From Mya arenaria (taxonomy: Eukaryota > Mollusca > Bivalvia > Myida > Myidae), in NCBI RefSeq assembly GCF_026914265.1, contig NC_069135.1, forward strand, positions 24,594,167 through 24,658,166: 64,000 bases of DNA, written 5' to 3'. Numbering within the stretch: position 1 is the first letter of the stretch; each line of letters starts with the position of its first letter. A program made the translations under genes and the position numbers. Of this stretch, positions 61,201-64,000 are shown in pieces. The notes beneath the pieces were generated by a model. It worked only from the letters and a program-made list of their open reading frames with translations, made no database searches and had not been told where the DNA came from.

Positions 61201-63978
61201 GTACGTCCGATCTTTAGTATTCGACACTGCTTGCCCAAAACGTCGTTTAAACGAGTTTATAAGTCGATTTTAAGTAAGTGGTTTTGATAAATCAAATAAG
61301 ATAAACTAGTATTTTATACTTAATAAGATTTTTCGAGACACTGTGGCCTAATGTGATGTTCATTTTTGTTTATCTGTTTATCAGAGCAAGTGATTAACTT
61401 CACATATCACACGTGCGGGCAAACACCAATAAAGTCATTTCTGTATGACGTCATTTACATAAAATTTGGCGTAAATTTCCATTTTGATATCAATGCATTG
61501 TTATTTTTAAGGAATTGTATGCATAAAAAAGATATATTGTTTATATGATATATGTAAATATGTGTACAATCGTAAATGATATATTTCACCGAATGACCGC
61601 TAAAAGCTATGTTTCACGAGTTCCTCTGCACTGAAATAAGCAAATAGCGTAAATACTATTCGTACTGTTTCAGAGCAAGTGATTAAGGTCACAAATGACA
61701 CGTGCGGGCAGCACACCTCCTTACACTCGTATGATAAGCTACGGTTTCATTACGATGGCAGTCCATTTTACAACCTAGACGGATCTATAAATAAATGCGA
61801 GATCAAAATTATTAACGCTCTGGTAAAAACAGAGCTGTGTGTAGCTGGCTACGGAAGGCTGAAACTTCCTGTTCGATGGGAACGCTTGTGCACAACAAGG
61901 TTCCTGTTTCGCTACCACCGATTTAGCAAAGTGGTAATATTTAATACTCATTTTATAAACAATCATAATCTTAACTACACACAAATGAAGCTCTGAAAAT
62001 ATGCATTATTGCGCAATACTGTTATATACACTTAGTCTTTGATTACAAGTTCTTAAGTCTTAATGATTAATCAATATTTTCTTTTCATCAGAACATGGTT
62101 TTACTTATCAAATAAACAATGTTGTTCTTTCAGATGTGCTATAAATTTATGTACATTAAAGAATGTCGAAAAGCCGATGTAGCGTTTGCAGAGTTTAAAG
62201 AACCATTTTTATACAAAAACAGTGCCTTCGAAGTTGAGGTGTTTGCTGAATATAGAGGTACCATTGTTTTGTGTCTTAAATTAACTATTAAACTTTATTA
62301 AAGACAAAATGTTTAGCCGTCAGATGGTTGTCTTTAAATGATTGCATAGTATCTTTTAAGGGAGTCCACTGTAGCTCCTGTCTGATTCATTCGTTTGCAG
62401 ATGATGTCTGTATCCGGTTGTTGAGTACTTGCATTTCCTGTTTATATATCAGTTTTACTTTATTCGACATTCTTTTAACATTAATGCTGGCTCCGATGAG
62501 GTCAATGTTTTTGTTTTATTTTGTAATTTTTGATAAATGTTGAGAGAAGTGTGAGCGGTTATGTGCATTTAAACTAATTTAATCCCCCCAGCAAACTCGT
62601 ATACCAGTGAACAAGTGTTATACTGACCGTTCAAGAGCAGTAATCCTTCATTTATTGATAAAGGTATTTTGATGCAAGTGTTGTCAGTTTGTCGTGTCAG
62701 TGCATTTGTGTCTTATACAATAATCGTTCAGTATCGTTTGGACGCTTAACTTTTTCCTCTATAAAGGACTTGTGTCGCTGCACAATTCATTGAATTATTG
62801 ATATAACTTTTGAAACAAAGCAATCCAAACTGAATGCCACCAACACAGTATGGCTCTTTGAAGAAAAACACCACAACTTAAAAAAATAATTAAAATCGCA
62901 TGTACAAATAAGGATCTGCTTCTCTTTTGCTATTGTTACTTATCACAGTAATTAGAAGATGTATTGTTACGTATGCACAACGCATACGAGCTCAGGGTCA
63001 GATAAAAAAACAACTCTTATGTTACAGCTCCAACCGCTACAATAGGCAATCCTGATGATGATGAGGCTAATGATGATGGCGAGGATAGTGGTATTTCGAC
63101 GTTGGGCGTGGTCTTAGCAGTCATAACAATGGTGTTGTCAGTCTGTGTCTGTGTTTGCAGTGTTAGAAGTAAGAGTGCGACAAGTGCGTCAGGTTTGTTT
63201 TGTTGATAATTCTAAACGTTTTTTTATGTTATCTTGACAAATCAAGATAGTTTTAGCTTGTTTGATAAATACCTATGCTGATACCTGTCTTATTTTTATT
63301 TTTCTTGAATGCATTGTAGTAACTTTTTCATTGTTCGACTTTAAGGTATAACAAATATTGCATACGTATATATAAATACATTTTACAACATTGTATTTAT
63401 ATATTGTTGTTAACGTTTTTCGTTTTTGATCATAAAATTAATTCAAATGATATAAATAAAGCAGAGGTTAGCTGGCATCAACATTTTCCCCCTTGATTGA
63501 TGAAATTGTATAGTATCCCTGTTTACTGGCAGGTCGAAATACTGATGTAGACCGGATGTCCTATGAACCTTTTCAAGTAGACGTATCGGCAATTCCAAGA
63601 TCAGATTCCCCTCCCCCATACGGATCCCTCGTTTTCGATCGGTTAGACAAACATGGGACTTCGGAATGGGATCCATCCCTTCCTCGATACATATGCGTTA
63701 CGGATTACAATACTAAGTGTCCGTCATCGCAACTTCTAGATGGAGATCTACCCCAAGATGGCGCATGTTATGAACTTCCTCAGTTGTCATCCGCGCCACC
63801 ACAAAGTGGAGATCAATATATTAGTGTACCGTTTAGTGTTCCCTACCAAGTGTCTGAAAGCGAAAGCAGACAAACATACGGAACATCAAGACATTCAACT
63901 AGTAGTGACAAGCAAGCAACCCCGAATCCGCCTCAACCTCCAATAGAGTTGACAGAGAGACCACCGCCTCCATCCTAA
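58239..63978 (+). CDS. Single-pass membrane protein with six-Cys ectodomain, gene 2 (tail shortened by a stop)
   Basis: This is the tandem paralogue of the gene at 50485, with exons 58239-58317, 61674-61933, 62134-62257, 63028-63192 and 63533-63978; phases 1, 0, 1, 1 as in gene 1; product 357 aa. Exons 3 and 4 have exactly the lengths of those in gene 1 (124 and 165 bp). The signal peptide (MCSIVQCFLCAHLF start) ends in the same LING joint. All six ectodomain cysteines are kept, with RFHYDG and KCEIKI. The extracellular stalk is acidic (PDDDEANDDGEDSG), followed by one helix and CVCVCSV. The tail has EPFQVD and SPPPYGSL but stops at PPPPS. There TAA (63976) stands where gene 1 has the Tyr codon of PPTY, and the frame goes on after it with EAVVSTE, resembling the DMVMSAD of gene 1. 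Confidence 0.8.
58593..59985 (+). repeat. 697-bp tandem duplication in intron 1 of receptor gene 2
   Basis: 58593-59289 and 59290-59985 are direct copies with only scattered substitutions. Both contain the same open frame of about 71-86 codons starting MLEPFSNV, which probably does not code. The right copy merges into the 29-bp minisatellite. Confidence 0.9.
59888..60850 (+). repeat. 29-bp minisatellite
   Basis: About twenty units of about 29 bp are built on GAACGTAAGCTGAATACTGAAACTAAAAT, present at 59888-60132 and again at 60475-60850. The two blocks are separated by an inserted element (60135-60470). It lies in intron 1 of receptor gene 2. Confidence 0.9.
60135..60470. mobile_element. 336-bp MITE with TTAA target site
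   Basis: The ends are AGATGCACTC and the reverse complement of AGTGACACTC. TTAA flanks both sides (60131-60134, 60471-60474), and the interrupted minisatellite itself contains the site (GAAACTTAAATGAACG). TTAA duplication is known for piggyBac-type elements, but the ends do not show the usual CCC start, so the superfamily is open. No coding is seen. Confidence 0.6.
61002..61260. repeat. Array of CTCGTTTAAACGACTTA-type repeats with an inverted end
   Basis: Five or six degenerate units with the palindromic core CGTTTAAACG run from 61002 to 61147. The complement orientation (CGTCGTTTAAACGAGTTTATAA) follows at 61240. It is in intron 1 of receptor gene 2. Confidence 0.75.
61385..61548 (+). pseudogene. 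Partial duplicate of exon 2 of receptor gene 2
   Basis: After a good acceptor (tttatcag) the sequence reads AGCAAGTGATTAACTTCAC and then CACACGTGCGGGCA. This matches the start of true exon 2 at 61674 (QVIxxTxxTCGQ). Similarity fades after about 50 bp, and no donor matches the GTG|gtaat of the real exon. It is probably a decayed exon duplicate. Confidence 0.5.
61549..61673 (+). other. End of intron 1 before exon 2 of receptor gene 2
   Basis: Short AT-rich stretch ending in a pyrimidine-rich acceptor (GTACTGTTTCAG). Nothing else is seen. Confidence 0.6.
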
Positions 63979-64000
63979 GAAGCTGTCGTCTCTACGGAAA

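Overview
The window is animal nuclear DNA: AT-rich, with intron-containing genes, gt/ag splice sites, tRNA-derived SINEs, LINEs, minisatellites and short inverted-repeat elements. The repeat types and the melatonin-receptor-like GPCRs suggest a marine invertebrate, most likely a bivalve mollusc. That placement is an inference, because nothing in the window fixes the species.

Layout. At 1-757 lies the last exon of a class A GPCR whose first exon is off the left edge. A nearly identical two-exon paralogue lies at 22339-24944, and both copies share about 3 kb of 3' flank. A more distant third member (40725-41494, minus strand) shows only its large second exon. From 8029 to 16658 two copies of a 4.3-kb unit stand head to tail and are almost identical. 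Each unit carries a TATTG microsatellite, a 699-bp TA-flanked inverted-repeat transposon and a broken copy of a small intronless gene. The intact version of that gene is at 27209-27913, with a TATA box and a poly(A) signal. A third broken copy at 31962-32162 lies in a segment paralogous to the right part of the 4.3-kb unit. That segment lacks the 699-bp transposon and so preserves its empty site.

28.2-31.4 kb holds two related tRNA-derived SINEs, a 194-bp palindromic element and short segmental repeats. 32.6-35.06 kb is a large 43-bp minisatellite in two variant blocks. 35.5-40.7 kb has no gene, but a short motif (TAACGAAGGTTTA) recurs there about every 345 bp in both orientations. 43.67-48.95 kb is a 5'-truncated, frameshifted LINE. 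Fragments of another reverse-transcriptase element lie at 18.0-19.1 kb and 51.5-52.65 kb.

The right end (50.5-64 kb) contains two tandem, five-exon genes for single-pass membrane proteins. They share identical intron phases, a signal peptide, a six-cysteine ectodomain, one transmembrane helix and a proline-rich tail. The first ends in a PPTY motif; in the second, a stop codon replaces the tyrosine of the matching site. I do not recognise this family, and it is the best candidate here for an undescribed system. Local duplication recurs throughout the window, so it looks like a receptor-rich region that expands by tandem duplication.
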